From DATFQE01 sp035264445 (GTDB lineage Bacteria; Actinomycetota; Thermoleophilia; Gaiellales; Gaiellaceae), in contig DATFQE010000127.1 of assembly GCA_035264445.1 (NCBI GenBank), forward strand, positions 1 through 22,256: a stretch of DNA of 22,256 nucleotides, read 5' to 3'. The notes under the pieces are model-generated. The model made no database searches. It worked only from the letters and a program-made list of their open reading frames with translations, and was not told the DNA's origin. Below are positions 7,548-14,740 of this stretch, piece by piece (positions within the stretch are counted from its first letter, which is position 1; each line of letters starts with the position of its first letter). A program made the position numbers and the translations under genes.

Positions 7548-9161
7548 TCACGCGCGTTTCAGCACCATGAAGCCGCAAGTCAGCCAGACGGCCGCGACCG
7601 CGGGGAGCGCGGCGATCGTCGGGTCCGGCAGCAGCAGCGCCGCCATCAGCACGGCCCCGAACCCGGCCAGCTCCCACGGGCCGCGCCGGGCGACGAACGG
7701 GAGCGCCGCGGCCGCGAGGCCGAGAACGAGTGCCTGGAGTGCGATCGTGGGCGGGAGCGCATCCACGAGCCTGCGCGCGGCCTCGACCGGGCCGTCGAGC
7801 CCCGCGAGCGGTACGAGCGGAGGCCCGTCGCCGGTCAGGGGGAGCGGCGAGCGGCGGATGCCGGCCACGATCGTCGCCAGGACGACCGCGATCGCGGCGT
7901 AGAGCCCGCGCCTGACGGTGCTGCCGACGCTTGTCAGCAGGAGCGGCAGGAAGGCGAGCAGCGAGAGCGGCGCGAGCAGGGCGCCGACCGCGGGCAGCAG
8001 GGCTTCGCGCGGGCGCCGCCACGATACGACGAGCCAGGCGGCGGCGAGCGCCGCGTAGAGGACGGCAAGGCCGCGCGAGACGTTGCCGAGCGGGAACACC
8101 GGCGCCGCGAGGGCCAGTGCGAGGCCCGCTCTCGGCTTCAGCGCGGTCGCCGCGGCCGCGAGAGCCGCGAGGCCGAGCGGCCACCCGGCCGGGTAGAAGG
8201 GCATCGTCGCCGTGCTCCAGCCGGTGACGGCGGCCGCGAGCAGCGGCGCCGTACACTTGTGGACGTCGACGGCCGGGAGCGCGGGGCGGGTGTACTTCGG
8301 CCGAGCCGCGCGCGTCGCTTTCGCCTTCGCCTTCGGCGGCTCGAGCGAGCGACGCAGGTCCCTGGCCAGCTTCTCGGCCGACGGGCGACGCGCGGGCTCG
8401 GGCGCCATCGCGCGGGCAGCGAGCTTGACGAGCTGGTCCGGGAGGTCCGGCCGCGGCTCACGAAGCGGCGGCGCACCCGCCTCGATCTTCTTGGCCATCT
8501 CGACCGGCGAGCCGGTCAGGAACGGGTGGCGGCCGGCGAGCGCCTCCCAGAGCAGGACTCCCACGGCCCACACGTCGGCGGCCGCGGTCGCCGGTCGTCC
8601 GTGCAGCCGCTCGGGCGAGATGTAGGCGAGCGTGCCGGGCACGTCGCCCTGCGCCGTCAGCGTCTCGGCCTCCTCGAACTGGGCGAGGCCGAAGTCGGAG
8701 AGCCGGGCGTGGACCTCGTCGCCGTCTTCGATCAGGACGTTCGAGGGCTTGACGTCGCGGTGGACGATCCCGTGGCGATGCGCGTGCGCGAGCCCGTCGA
8801 GCAGTTGCGCGACGGTCTCCACGGCAGCCCGGTCGTCGAGCGTCCCCGCCCGCATGCGCTGGCGCATCGTGTGGCCGGGGACGAACTCGTAGGCGATGTA
8901 GACGTACCGGTCGTCGTGCGCGAGGGCGAACGCGCGCAGGCAGTTGGGGTGCCGTAGGCGCGCGGCGGCGGCGGCCTCGCGCTCGGCGCGCGCGGCCGGC
9001 TTGCCCTCGCGCGGCACGAGCTTGAGCGCGACGTCGAGGCCCGACGCCTCGTCCCGAGCCAGCCAGACGGACCCCGACCCGCCGCTCCCGAGCGGCCGGA
9101 GCGGCCGATAGCGGTCGAGAACGAGCTCAGCCGGAGGAGGGGGCGCGACGGTCGTCGACAC
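7548..9161 (-). CDS. Serine/threonine protein kinase with a polytopic membrane C-terminal domain
   Basis: A 537-residue protein. An active-looking kinase domain spans about residues 18-272: GSGGSGSV loop (25-32), K47, E62, HRDVKPSN (134-141), DFG (156-158) and GTLAYISPE (176-184). A basic KAKAKATRAARPKY linker precedes a hydrophobic C-terminal half (about 303-537) with roughly eight membrane helices and no PASTA or other known sensor domain. The start is GTG at 9161-9159, supported by GGGAGG (9172-9167) five bases upstream; the frame stays open further upstream but would run into the divergent gene. It heads the fhaA-to-ddl operon where mycobacteria have no such kinase, and no pknA is present. 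The membrane domain might sense a lipid or membrane state, but that is speculation. Confidence 0.93.
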   Translation of the reverse strand: MSTTVAPPPPAELVLDRYRPLRPLGSGGSGSVWLARDEASGLDVALKLVPREGKPAARAEREAAAAARLRHPNCLRAFALAHDDRYVYIAYEFVPGHTMRQRMRAGTLDDRAAVETVAQLLDGLAHAHRHGIVHRDVKPSNVLIEDGDEVHARLSDFGLAQFEEAETLTAQGDVPGTLAYISPERLHGRPATAAADVWAVGVLLWEALAGRHPFLTGSPVEMAKKIEAGAPPLREPRPDLPDQLVKLAARAMAPEPARRPSAEKLARDLRRSLEPPKAKAKATRAARPKYTRPALPAVDVHKCTAPLLAAAVTGWSTATMPFYPAGWPLGLAALAAAATALKPRAGLALALAAPVFPLGNVSRGLAVLYAALAAAWLVVSWRRPREALLPAVGALLAPLSLLAFLPLLLTSVGSTVRRGLYAAIAVVLATIVAGIRRSPLPLTGDGPPLVPLAGLDGPVEAARRLVDALPPTIALQALVLGLAAAALPFVARRGPWELAGFGAVLMAALLLPDPTIAALPAVAAVWLTCGFMVLKRA

Positions 9162-9252
9162 GGTGGCCTCCCGGTTGGCGACCGGCGGACGAAGTCCTTT
9201 CCGGCCGGTCGTCCAGTTACAGTGGGCGATCCGGGGCGTCCAGGACCTCGCT

Positions 9253-10380
9253 ATGAGCGAACGCGACACCGACATCGAGTTCGACTTCTTCGAAGACGAA
9301 CCGGCGACGACCGAGGCACAGACCGCGCGTCCGGGCCGGCGGGGTCGGCGTCCGCCCATCCGCCCTCCGGCCGGGGTCACACCGCTCCTCCGCTTGATCG
9401 GCCTGATTGCGTTCGCGATTCTCGTCGTCGTGCTGCTCGTCTTCGGCGTCCAGAGCTGCCGGGGGTCGCAGAAGCGCGACACGTACGAGAACTACATGGC
9501 CGACGTGGACGAGGTCGCCGCGCAGTCCGAGCAGATCGGCCGCCAGCTGAACAACCTGCTCACCGACCCCGCCGCAAAGCTCGCCGACATCCGCGAGCGG
9601 CTCTCCGGCCTCGCGCAACAGCAGGAGCAAGGTGTCACGCGAGCGGAGGACATCGACCCGCCGGGCCCGCTTCGCGAGATCCATCCGGCCGTGATCCAGT
9701 CGCTGCAGCTGCGCGTCAGCGGCCTCCAGGGGCTCGATCGCGCGTTCCAGCGGACCGCTCAGATCCGGAACGAGAACATCGCCGGGAGGGCGCTTGCGAT
9801 CCAGGCGCGGCGTCTGCTCGCCAGTGACGTGGTCTGGGACGACCTCTACAAGGAGCCGTCTCGCAGAGTGCTCGTCGACCAGGACGTCCGCGGCGTGCAG
9901 GTGCCCGACTCCAACTTCCTGCGCAACCCGGACCTCGCGACGCCGAGCCTGATGGCGTCGGTCTGGCGACGGGTCCGCGGCGCGTCGTCCGGGGCGAGCC
10001 AGTGCAGCCCCCGCGGGACAGGGCTCGTCTCGGTGAAGGCGCTACCCGGCGGTACCGACCTCTCGACGACCACGCTCAACACTGTCGAGGCCTCGGAGGA
10101 GCTCGGGTTCGCCGTGACCGTCGAGGACACCGGCTGCTCGCAGGAGGTCCGGATCCCGGTCACCCTGACGATCCAGAAGTCGCCCGAGAACATCGTCAAG
10201 ACGCAGACGATCGGGATCATCAACCCCGGCGAGGAGCAGACGGTGACCTTCCGCCGGATCGGTCAGGTGCCGTTCGCGACGCGGACGAACATCAAGGTCG
10301 AGGTCAAGCCGGTGCCCAAGGAGTCGAAGACGGACAACAACTCGGCCGAGTACCCGGTGATCTTTTCCCTGGGGCAGTGA
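9253..10380 (+). CDS. Membrane-anchored protein with CARDB-like C-terminal domain, function unknown
   Basis: A 375-residue protein. A short acidic N-terminus (SERDTDIEFDFFEDE) and a basic Pro/Arg stretch (about 26-40) precede one membrane helix (about 44-66), giving a cytoplasmic N-terminus. The outer part starts with a helical, likely coiled-coil region (about 74-190). It ends in a beta-rich domain (about 255-372) with the CARDB/DUF11-like features TLNTVEASEELGFAVTVEDTG, a strand-turn pattern, and KTDNNSAEYPV near the end. I do not recognise a precise function. The ATG at 9253 has AGGA seven bases upstream; a GTG at 9163 in the same frame would add 30 residues but overlaps the promoter of the divergent kinase. 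Divergent head-to-head placement 91 bp from the kinase operon hints at shared control or a related envelope role. Confidence 0.8.
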   Translation: MSERDTDIEFDFFEDEPATTEAQTARPGRRGRRPPIRPPAGVTPLLRLIGLIAFAILVVVLLVFGVQSCRGSQKRDTYENYMADVDEVAAQSEQIGRQLNNLLTDPAAKLADIRERLSGLAQQQEQGVTRAEDIDPPGPLREIHPAVIQSLQLRVSGLQGLDRAFQRTAQIRNENIAGRALAIQARRLLASDVVWDDLYKEPSRRVLVDQDVRGVQVPDSNFLRNPDLATPSLMASVWRRVRGASSGASQCSPRGTGLVSVKALPGGTDLSTTTLNTVEASEELGFAVTVEDTGCSQEVRIPVTLTIQKSPENIVKTQTIGIINPGEEQTVTFRRIGQVPFATRTNIKVEVKPVPKESKTDNNSAEYPVIFSLGQ

Positions 10381-10384
10381 GGCG

Positions 10385-10852
10385 CTACGAAGCCATCGCG
10401 CGCTCGACGGCCTCGAGTTCCTCGGGGCTGAGCGCGATGGGCGCCTTGCCGCGGTCGAGCTCCTTGACGTAGATCCGCGCGTAGTCGCGGCCCTGGATCG
10501 CGCTGACGACGACCCCCGAGCGGGCCGAGTCGAGGAACGCGAGCGACGCGGACTGGTGTCCGCCTGCGCCCTCGTAGGCGTCGTAGCGGACGATCGACGT
10601 GTTGGAGACGCACGCGTCGACGCGGCGGTCGACGCGCGATAGGCCGGTCGCCACCTCGTCGACCGCCCGGTGCAGGTCGTCGATCCGGCCTTGCAACGAA
10701 ACCGCGAAGTCGACCATGTCGTTCTTGCTGCCTCCGAGCAGGATCGCCTGAGCGGCGCGCACGCGTCGGAGCTTGAGGAACAAGACGACCGCGGTGGCGA
10801 GGGCGAGGACGGCGACGCCGAGGGCGATCAGCGCGACGACGGTTGCGCTCAC
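10385..10852 (-). CDS. DUF4446 family membrane protein
   Basis: A 155-residue protein with an N-terminal membrane helix (about residues 3-26), a helical stretch containing SLQGRIDDLHRAVDEVATGLSRVDRRV (about 52-78) and a C-terminal domain with the DUF4446 hallmark VRYDAYEGAGGHQSASLAFLD followed by GVVVSAIQGRDYARIYVKEL. It ends in LSPEELEAVERA, also typical. The molecular role of DUF4446 is unknown; the family is found in Firmicutes and Actinobacteria, often near parB/parA or other housekeeping genes. The start is GTG at 10852-10850. It is convergent with the CARDB-like gene, with only four bases between the two stops, so neither has room for a separate terminator. Confidence 0.88.
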   Translation of the reverse strand: MSATVVALIALGVAVLALATAVVLFLKLRRVRAAQAILLGGSKNDMVDFAVSLQGRIDDLHRAVDEVATGLSRVDRRVDACVSNTSIVRYDAYEGAGGHQSASLAFLDSARSGVVVSAIQGRDYARIYVKELDRGKAPIALSPEELEAVERAMAS

Positions 10853-10891
10853 GACGCGGCATCCTAGTTATGGCCGGCGCAGTCGACGGGG

Positions 10892-10897
10892 TACATT
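10892..10897 (+). promoter_or_regulatory. Possible -10 element (TACATT) of a near-leaderless promoter
   Basis: TACATT fits the actinobacterial TANNNT -10 consensus and ends 10 bases before the HNH gene ATG, so transcription would begin at or just before the start codon. The -35 region is poor (TTATGG-like at the expected place). Supported only by position and consensus. Confidence 0.3.
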
Positions 10898-10907
10898 TAC
10901 GGGGGGC

Positions 10908-11429
10908 ATGGGGCAGGTTCTCGTTCTCAATGCGAGCTTCGAACCGCTGAACGTGTGCACGGTTCGGCGTGCCCATGTGCTGGTTTTCAAGGGGAAGGCC
11001 GAGGTGATCGAGCAGCTCGAGCAGCCGCTCCGCGCCGCCGCCGCGTCGTTTCCGTGGCCGCACGTGATCCGGCTGCTGAACTACGTGCGCGTGCCTCGCG
11101 CGATCCAGCGAAAGATCTCGCGCCGGGCGCTCTTCGCGCGCGACGGCTGGCGTTGCGTCTACTGCGGTACCTCGGGCGGGCGGCTCACGCTCGACCACGT
11201 GGTGCCGCGCTCGCGGGGCGGCGAGTCCGTCTGGGAGAACGTCGTCACCGCCTGCGCGCCGTGCAACCTACGCAAGGGCGACCGGTCGCTCGAGGAAAGC
11301 GGGCTCGCGCTCAGCTCCCTGCCGAAGCCGCCGGCACCCGTGCTCTTCATTCGGCTGGCCGCGCAGCGGATCCCGCAGCGGTGGCAGCCGTACCTCGAGT
11401 CGTTCGGCGCGAAGGCATCGGCGGCCTAG
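10908..11429 (+). CDS. HNH endonuclease family protein
   Basis: A 173-residue protein of the widespread actinobacterial family that begins VLVLNASFEPLNV. That N-terminal block (about residues 4-66) precedes an HNH nuclease domain. Zinc and catalytic elements are visible: CVYCG (83-87), LDHVVPRSRGG (95-105, with the catalytic-type Asp-His), WENVVTACAPCNLRKGD (109-125, with the second Cys pair and Asn). Family members are metal-dependent nucleases, often housekeeping; the natural substrate is not known. The ATG at 10908 is preceded by six Gs only one base away, and by a -10-like hexamer that would give an almost leaderless mRNA. A longer reading from upstream would lack similarity. It is followed four bases later by the DUF2199 gene. 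Confidence 0.9.
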   Translation: MGQVLVLNASFEPLNVCTVRRAHVLVFKGKAEVIEQLEQPLRAAAASFPWPHVIRLLNYVRVPRAIQRKISRRALFARDGWRCVYCGTSGGRLTLDHVVPRSRGGESVWENVVTACAPCNLRKGDRSLEESGLALSSLPKPPAPVLFIRLAAQRIPQRWQPYLESFGAKASAA

Positions 11430-11433
11430 GGCT

Positions 11434-11940
11434 TTGGGCTTCGTCTGCAGCGTCTGCGGCGAGCACCACGACGAGCTGATGCTGGACATCCGGATGGGCC
11501 TACCCGAGCCGGTGTTCGAGCTGCCCGACGCGGAGCGCGCCGAACGGGCTGAGCTCGCCGAGGACAGTGGGATCTACCGATCCGCCGACGGTCGCGAGCA
11601 CTACTACGTGCGCGGCCTGCTCGAGATTCCGATCCCGTCGCTCGACCGCTACTTCGGCTACGGCGCCTGGATCGAGGTCGACGGAGAGAGCTACGACCGG
11701 ATCGGCGAGCTCTGGGCCGATGAGCGCGGGCTCGAAGAGGCGCCTTTCCCCGGCCGGCTCGCGAACGAGCTGGCGCCCTACGACGGGACATTCGGCCTGC
11801 CGGTCATGCTCCAGCTACGCGAAGTCGACCTCCTCCCAGGGGTCGAGCTGGTCGAGACCGACCATCGGCTCCGCGGCGAGCAGCAGAACGGGATCAGCGA
11901 GGCGCGCGCGCAAGAGCTGGCCGCCGCGGTCATGCACTAG
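11434..11940 (+). CDS. DUF2199 domain-containing protein
   Basis: A 168-residue cytoplasmic protein. It opens with a small zinc-ribbon-like motif CSVCGEHHDE (C5, C8, H11, H12), followed by the DUF2199 body including DSGIYRSADGREHYYVRGLLEIPI and FGYGAWIEV (75-82), then PFPGRLANELAPY. The family function is unknown. Because the conserved CxxC begins at residue 5, the start must be the TTG at 11434-11436, a rare start codon; the next ATG would remove the motif. It begins four bases after the HNH gene stop, so translation may be coupled to that gene. Its 3' end faces the convergent sulfurtransferase gene across a 195-bp gap with paired palindromic repeats. Confidence 0.83.
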   Translation: MGFVCSVCGEHHDELMLDIRMGLPEPVFELPDAERAERAELAEDSGIYRSADGREHYYVRGLLEIPIPSLDRYFGYGAWIEVDGESYDRIGELWADERGLEEAPFPGRLANELAPYDGTFGLPVMLQLREVDLLPGVELVETDHRLRGEQQNGISEARAQELAAAVMH

Positions 11941-11991
11941 CCGGCCAGGGTCGAGATGTCTCCCCCGGGCATGGTCGTGTGCGTGGTTCGC

Positions 11992-12025
11992 GACGCTTTT
12001 TTGACGGTGCCTGGCACCGTCAAAG
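11992..12025. repeat. Palindromic intergenic repeat, copy 1 (GACGGTGCC-T-GGCACCGTC)
   Basis: A perfect inverted repeat of 12-base arms (TTT+GACGGTGCC / GGCACCGTC+AAA, 12000-12024) around a central T, preceded by GACGCTTT. It lies between convergent genes. There is no T-tract after the stem in either direction, so it is not a classic intrinsic terminator, though it could still form a hairpin. It resembles a REP-like or protein-binding palindrome. The second copy begins exactly 100 bp later. Confidence 0.75.
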
Positions 12026-12091
12026 CGGCGCTGGGACATGATCCACGGATTCGATCCCGCTCTTCGTCGTCCTCGGCTGTGGAAGGGTCCT

Positions 12092-12125
12092 GACGCTTTC
12101 GTGACGGTGCCTGGCACCCGCAAGG
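12092..12125. repeat. Palindromic intergenic repeat, copy 2 (degenerate right flank)
   Basis: A direct repeat of copy 1: GACGCTTT, then three different bases, then the identical 16-mer GACGGTGCCTGGCACC (12103-12118). The right flank reads CGCAAGG instead of GTCAAAG, so the outer palindrome is broken and only the core GGTGCC/GGCACC arms remain. It ends 11 bases from the sulfurtransferase stop codon. Confidence 0.7.
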
Positions 12126-12135
12126 AGCGGTCGGC

Positions 12136-12864
12136 CTAGTCCCGTTCGACGGGGAGGTCTCTCGACTCCCAGTCGCTCCACGAGCCGGCGTACAGCTTCG
12201 CGTCCGGGCGGCCCGCCCGGGCGAGCGCGAGCAACGGCACGCAGGCGGTGACGCCCGAGCCGCAATAGGCGATCACCTCGTCGGCTTCCAGCACTGTCGC
12301 CGGCAGCTCGCCGTCGCCGGTCCACGGGACGCTCACCGCGCCGGGGATGCGACCGGGGACGCGGTCGACCGCGTTCGGCTCGCCGCGGAAGCGAGCCGGG
12401 GGGCGCGCGTCGACGAATGCAACGGCCGGGTTCCCGAGCTTCGTTGCCACGTCCTCGGCGTCGACGACGTCGTCCGAACGCTCGCGAGGCTCGAAGACCG
12501 CCGGCTCGACCTGCTCCTCGCCGCGAGCGAGCGGTCCGAGCCACGCTTCGATCCCGCCGGCCAGGACGGCGACGCCGTCGTGGCCGAAGTGCCGAAGCAG
12601 CCACCACAGCCGCTCGGGGCCGCCGCCGGAGCCGTACGCGACCACGAGGACGCCGGGCCCGATGCCGGCGCGGGCCGCCGCGGCGGCGAACGCCTCGGCG
12701 CTCGGCAGCGGGTGGCGCGCGCCGCCTTCGACGGCCGGCGCGGAGAGGTCCTGCTCGACGTCGAGGAAGGCCGCGCCTGGGACATGGCCCGCGAGGTACA
12801 GCTCCTGCCCGACCTCAGGCTTGCCCAGCTCCCAGCGGCAGTCGACGAAGCGGTACAGCGGCAC
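12136..12864 (-). CDS. Thiosulfate/3-mercaptopyruvate sulfurtransferase (tandem rhodanese)
   Basis: A 242-residue protein of two rhodanese domains (about 1-115 and 132-240). The enzyme moves a sulfane sulfur from thiosulfate or 3-mercaptopyruvate to an acceptor through a cysteine persulfide. The C-terminal domain holds the catalytic loop YCGSGVTA with Cys201, plus FVDARPPARFRGE, and VPGRIPGAVSVPW. The N-terminal domain keeps the GHVPGAAFLDVEQDLS motif but has YGSGGGP where a cysteine would sit, so it is inactive, as is normal for the family. CGSGVT in place of CRxGxR-type loops favours mercaptopyruvate-like or undetermined substrates. The start is GTG at 12864-12862 with no strong Shine-Dalgarno. 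The gene is divergent from the SIMPL gene, 70 bp away. Confidence 0.92.
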   Translation of the reverse strand: MPLYRFVDCRWELGKPEVGQELYLAGHVPGAAFLDVEQDLSAPAVEGGARHPLPSAEAFAAAAARAGIGPGVLVVAYGSGGGPERLWWLLRHFGHDGVAVLAGGIEAWLGPLARGEEQVEPAVFEPRERSDDVVDAEDVATKLGNPAVAFVDARPPARFRGEPNAVDRVPGRIPGAVSVPWTGDGELPATVLEADEVIAYCGSGVTACVPLLALARAGRPDAKLYAGSWSDWESRDLPVERD

Positions 12865-12934
12865 CCCGGCCGAGCGTACGTGACGCCCAGCGCGCCCGGC
12901 GCCGTATGTCCGGCATCACGAGCAGGAGGAACTG

Positions 12935-13648
12935 ATGAAACCGATCCGGATCGCCGCCATCACCGCGCTGGTACTCGCCGCGGCCGCGCTCGCGGGCGTC
13001 GGCCGTCCCGAGGAGGCGCGAAGCGAGCAAGGAACACCGGCCCGCGGCATCACCGTGAACGCGTCCGGCGACGTCGAGACGACGCCGGACCGAGCCGCGC
13101 TCGAGCTCGGCGTCCAGACGAACGCAGCGAACGCGAAGGACGCGCTCTCCCAGAACGCCGAGCGCCTGCGCCGCGTCATCGACGCGCTGAGGAAGGCGGG
13201 CGTCGCCAAAGGCGACCTGCGGACGAGCAACGTCTCGCTCTGGCCCCAAGACGACCCCGACGGCACGACGGTGACCGGGTACCAGGCGCAGAACACGGTC
13301 GCGGTCGAGCTCGACGTCGCCAAGGCGGGGGCGGCGATCGATGCCGCCGTCGCCGCCGGCGCGAACGTCGTGGGCGGGCCCTCGCTCTCGGTGGGCGAGC
13401 GCGACATTCTCTACCGCAAGGCGCTGGAGAAAGCGGTCGAGGTTGCCCGCGCGAAAGCCGAGGCGATCGCGGACGCAGCCGGCGTCAAGGTCGGACGAGT
13501 GACCGCGCTCGTCGAGTCGCCCGGCTACGAGGAGCCGCCGCCGATGCCGTACGCAATGCGGGCCGCGGACGCCGCCGAGTCGACCCCGGTCGAGCCCGGG
13601 AAGCAGGCGATCGAGGCCACGGTCACGGTGACGTTCGCGCTGGCCTAG
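12935..13648 (+). CDS. Secreted SIMPL-domain (DUF541) protein
   Basis: A 237-residue exported protein with a signal peptide (MKPIRIAAITALVLAAAALA, cleaved near residues 20-32) and a SIMPL/DUF541 domain across the rest. Typical features are ITVNASGDVETTPDRAALELGV (39-60), RRVIDALRKAGVAKGDLRTSNVSLWPQ and a C-terminal strand ATVTVTFALA. The KALEKAVEVARAKAEAIADAAGV helix is also conserved in the family. SIMPL proteins sit in the periplasm or envelope of bacteria with unclear roles, some linked to oxidative stress. The ATG at 12935 has an excellent AGGAGG (12924-12929). The last 26 bases overlap the 3' end of the convergent GntR gene. Confidence 0.92.
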   Translation: MKPIRIAAITALVLAAAALAGVGRPEEARSEQGTPARGITVNASGDVETTPDRAALELGVQTNAANAKDALSQNAERLRRVIDALRKAGVAKGDLRTSNVSLWPQDDPDGTTVTGYQAQNTVAVELDVAKAGAAIDAAVAAGANVVGGPSLSVGERDILYRKALEKAVEVARAKAEAIADAAGVKVGRVTALVESPGYEEPPPMPYAMRAADAAESTPVEPGKQAIEATVTVTFALA

Positions 13649-14351
13649 CCCGCTCGAAATGACGGGCGATCAGCTCGCCCGCGCTCCGGACGTGCTCCAC
13701 CATCCGCCGCCGCGCCTCTTCGGGATCTCCGCGCTCGATCCCGGAGAGGATCGCGGCGTGCTGCTCGACGTTCTCCTCCAGCAGCCGTGAGTTTCCGCTC
13801 AGCGCCGCCCACGTCAGGTCGCGGGGGAAGCTTCGGTGCAGGTCCGAGATCGTCGCGATCAGGCGCCGGTTCGCGGAGGCCTCGAGGATCGCCTGGTGGA
13901 AGAGGTCGTTGGCCTGCACCCACGAGCTCGAGTCCGTCCAGTCGGGCCGCCCGCGTCGCGCGACGAGCGTGGCGACCGACCGGCGGAAGAGCGCCTCGGC
14001 CTCGCGGAGCCGGCGGAGGTCGTGGTCGCTGATGTGGGCAGCGGCGAGCTCGGCCGCGAGCCCTTCCAGCTCCGCGCGGACGTCATACGCCTCCCGGATG
14101 TCTCGCGCGGAGGGGCCGCGGACGACCGCGCCGCGATGCGGCAGCAGCTCCACGATCCCGGTCACCTGGAGCTTGCGCAGCGCCTCCCGGACGGGCGTCC
14201 TGCTCACCCCGAACTCCTCGGCGAGGGCTTCCTGCCGCAGGCGCGTGCCGATGGGGATCGAGCCGCTGAGGATTCGTCCCTGGATCGCGGCCGCGAGCCG
14301 GTCGACCAGCGGCGAGCCGTCTCGCGCGTGGACGGCGGCGGCGGTCGTCAT
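13623..14351 (-). CDS. GntR-family transcriptional regulator with FCD domain
   Basis: A 242-residue repressor/activator. The winged helix-turn-helix is at about residues 12-80, with LRQEALAEEFGVSRTPVREALRKLQVTGIVEL as the classic recognition region. The all-helical FCD ligand domain is at about 85-230, with NDLFHQAIL (148-156), NRRL, EQHAAILSGIERGD (196-209) and VEH (218-220) giving most of the usual metal/ligand-site residues (His152, His198, His220). The usual acidic residue of this site aligns with N148 or D149. FCD regulators bind small organic acids or amino-acid derivatives. The ATG at 14351-14349 overlaps the TSUP stop as ATGA, so it is the last gene of the left arm of the divergon and very likely controls that arm and the transporter arm through the TGGATCCA sites. 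Confidence 0.93.
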   Translation of the reverse strand: MTTAAAVHARDGSPLVDRLAAAIQGRILSGSIPIGTRLRQEALAEEFGVSRTPVREALRKLQVTGIVELLPHRGAVVRGPSARDIREAYDVRAELEGLAAELAAAHISDHDLRRLREAEALFRRSVATLVARRGRPDWTDSSSWVQANDLFHQAILEASANRRLIATISDLHRSFPRDLTWAALSGNSRLLEENVEQHAAILSGIERGDPEEARRRMVEHVRSAGELIARHFERARPARTSP

Positions 14352-14740
14352 TCGCTCACCGCGGCCGTGCGCAGGCCGTCGCGGACGAGGCGCACGCCGA
14401 CGAGCCCGACGAAGACCGCGAAGACCGTCCGTAGAGCCGCGCCGGGCAGCGAGAGCGCGACCAGCGCGCCCGCGGCCGCGCCGACGGCACCGACGACGCC
14501 CATCGCGAGCGCGTCCGGGAGGTCGCCGACGCCTCGGCGCCACAGGGTGAGGCTCGCGACGATCGCCGTCGGGAGGACGACGAGGAGCGAGGTCGCCTCC
14601 GCCTCGTGCTGCGACATCCCGACCGCAAGCACCAGGAAGGGGACGAGCAGCACGCCGCCGCCGACTCCGAGCAGGCCGGCGAGCATGCCCGACGCCGCGC
14701 CCATCGCGACGAGCGCGAGCAGGAGCGCGACCGAGCTCAC
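14348..14740 (-). CDS. Half-length TSUP (TauE/SafE-like) membrane permease, second of pair
   Basis: A 130-residue protein of about four membrane helices (about 5-22, 27-42, 50-67, 78-98, 103-120 in part). It carries the TSUP repeat signature GLLGVGGGVLLVPFL (22-36), as in the N-terminal half of sulfite/sulfonate exporters of the TauE/SafE family, which are normally about 250 residues with two such halves. The GTG at 14740-14738 overlaps the TGA of the neighbouring TSUP gene (14739-14737) as GTGA, so the two are translated together and probably form a heterodimer. The transported substrate is not shown; sulfite or an organosulfonate is the family norm. Followed by the GntR regulator. Confidence 0.87.
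   Translation of the reverse strand: MSSVALLLALVAMGAASGMLAGLLGVGGGVLLVPFLVLAVGMSQHEAEATSLLVVLPTAIVASLTLWRRGVGDLPDALAMGVVGAVGAAAGALVALSLPGAALRTVFAVFVGLVGVRLVRDGLRTAAVSE

Noticed and set aside
9162..9482. N-terminal extension of the membrane kinase up to 9482
   Set aside because: It would overlap the divergent CARDB-like gene by over 200 bp and lies before a GTG with a strong GGGAGG site; the added residues have no kinase similarity.
11992..12125. The palindromic repeats as intrinsic terminators
   Set aside because: Neither copy is followed by a T-tract on either strand; in copy 1 the T-run is on the wrong side of the stem.
11992..12125. A CRISPR array
   Set aside because: Only two repeat copies, palindromic and not identical, with a spacer-like gap of about 66 bp and no cas genes.
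12136..12864. Loss of the catalytic cysteine in the first rhodanese domain as a defect
   Set aside because: Tandem-domain sulfurtransferases normally have an inactive N-terminal domain; the C-terminal Cys201 is present.
13623..13648. 26-bp overlap of the convergent SIMPL and GntR genes as a sign of an error or frameshift
   Set aside because: Both C-termini are plausible and both genes have normal lengths; short convergent overlaps are common in compact genomes.
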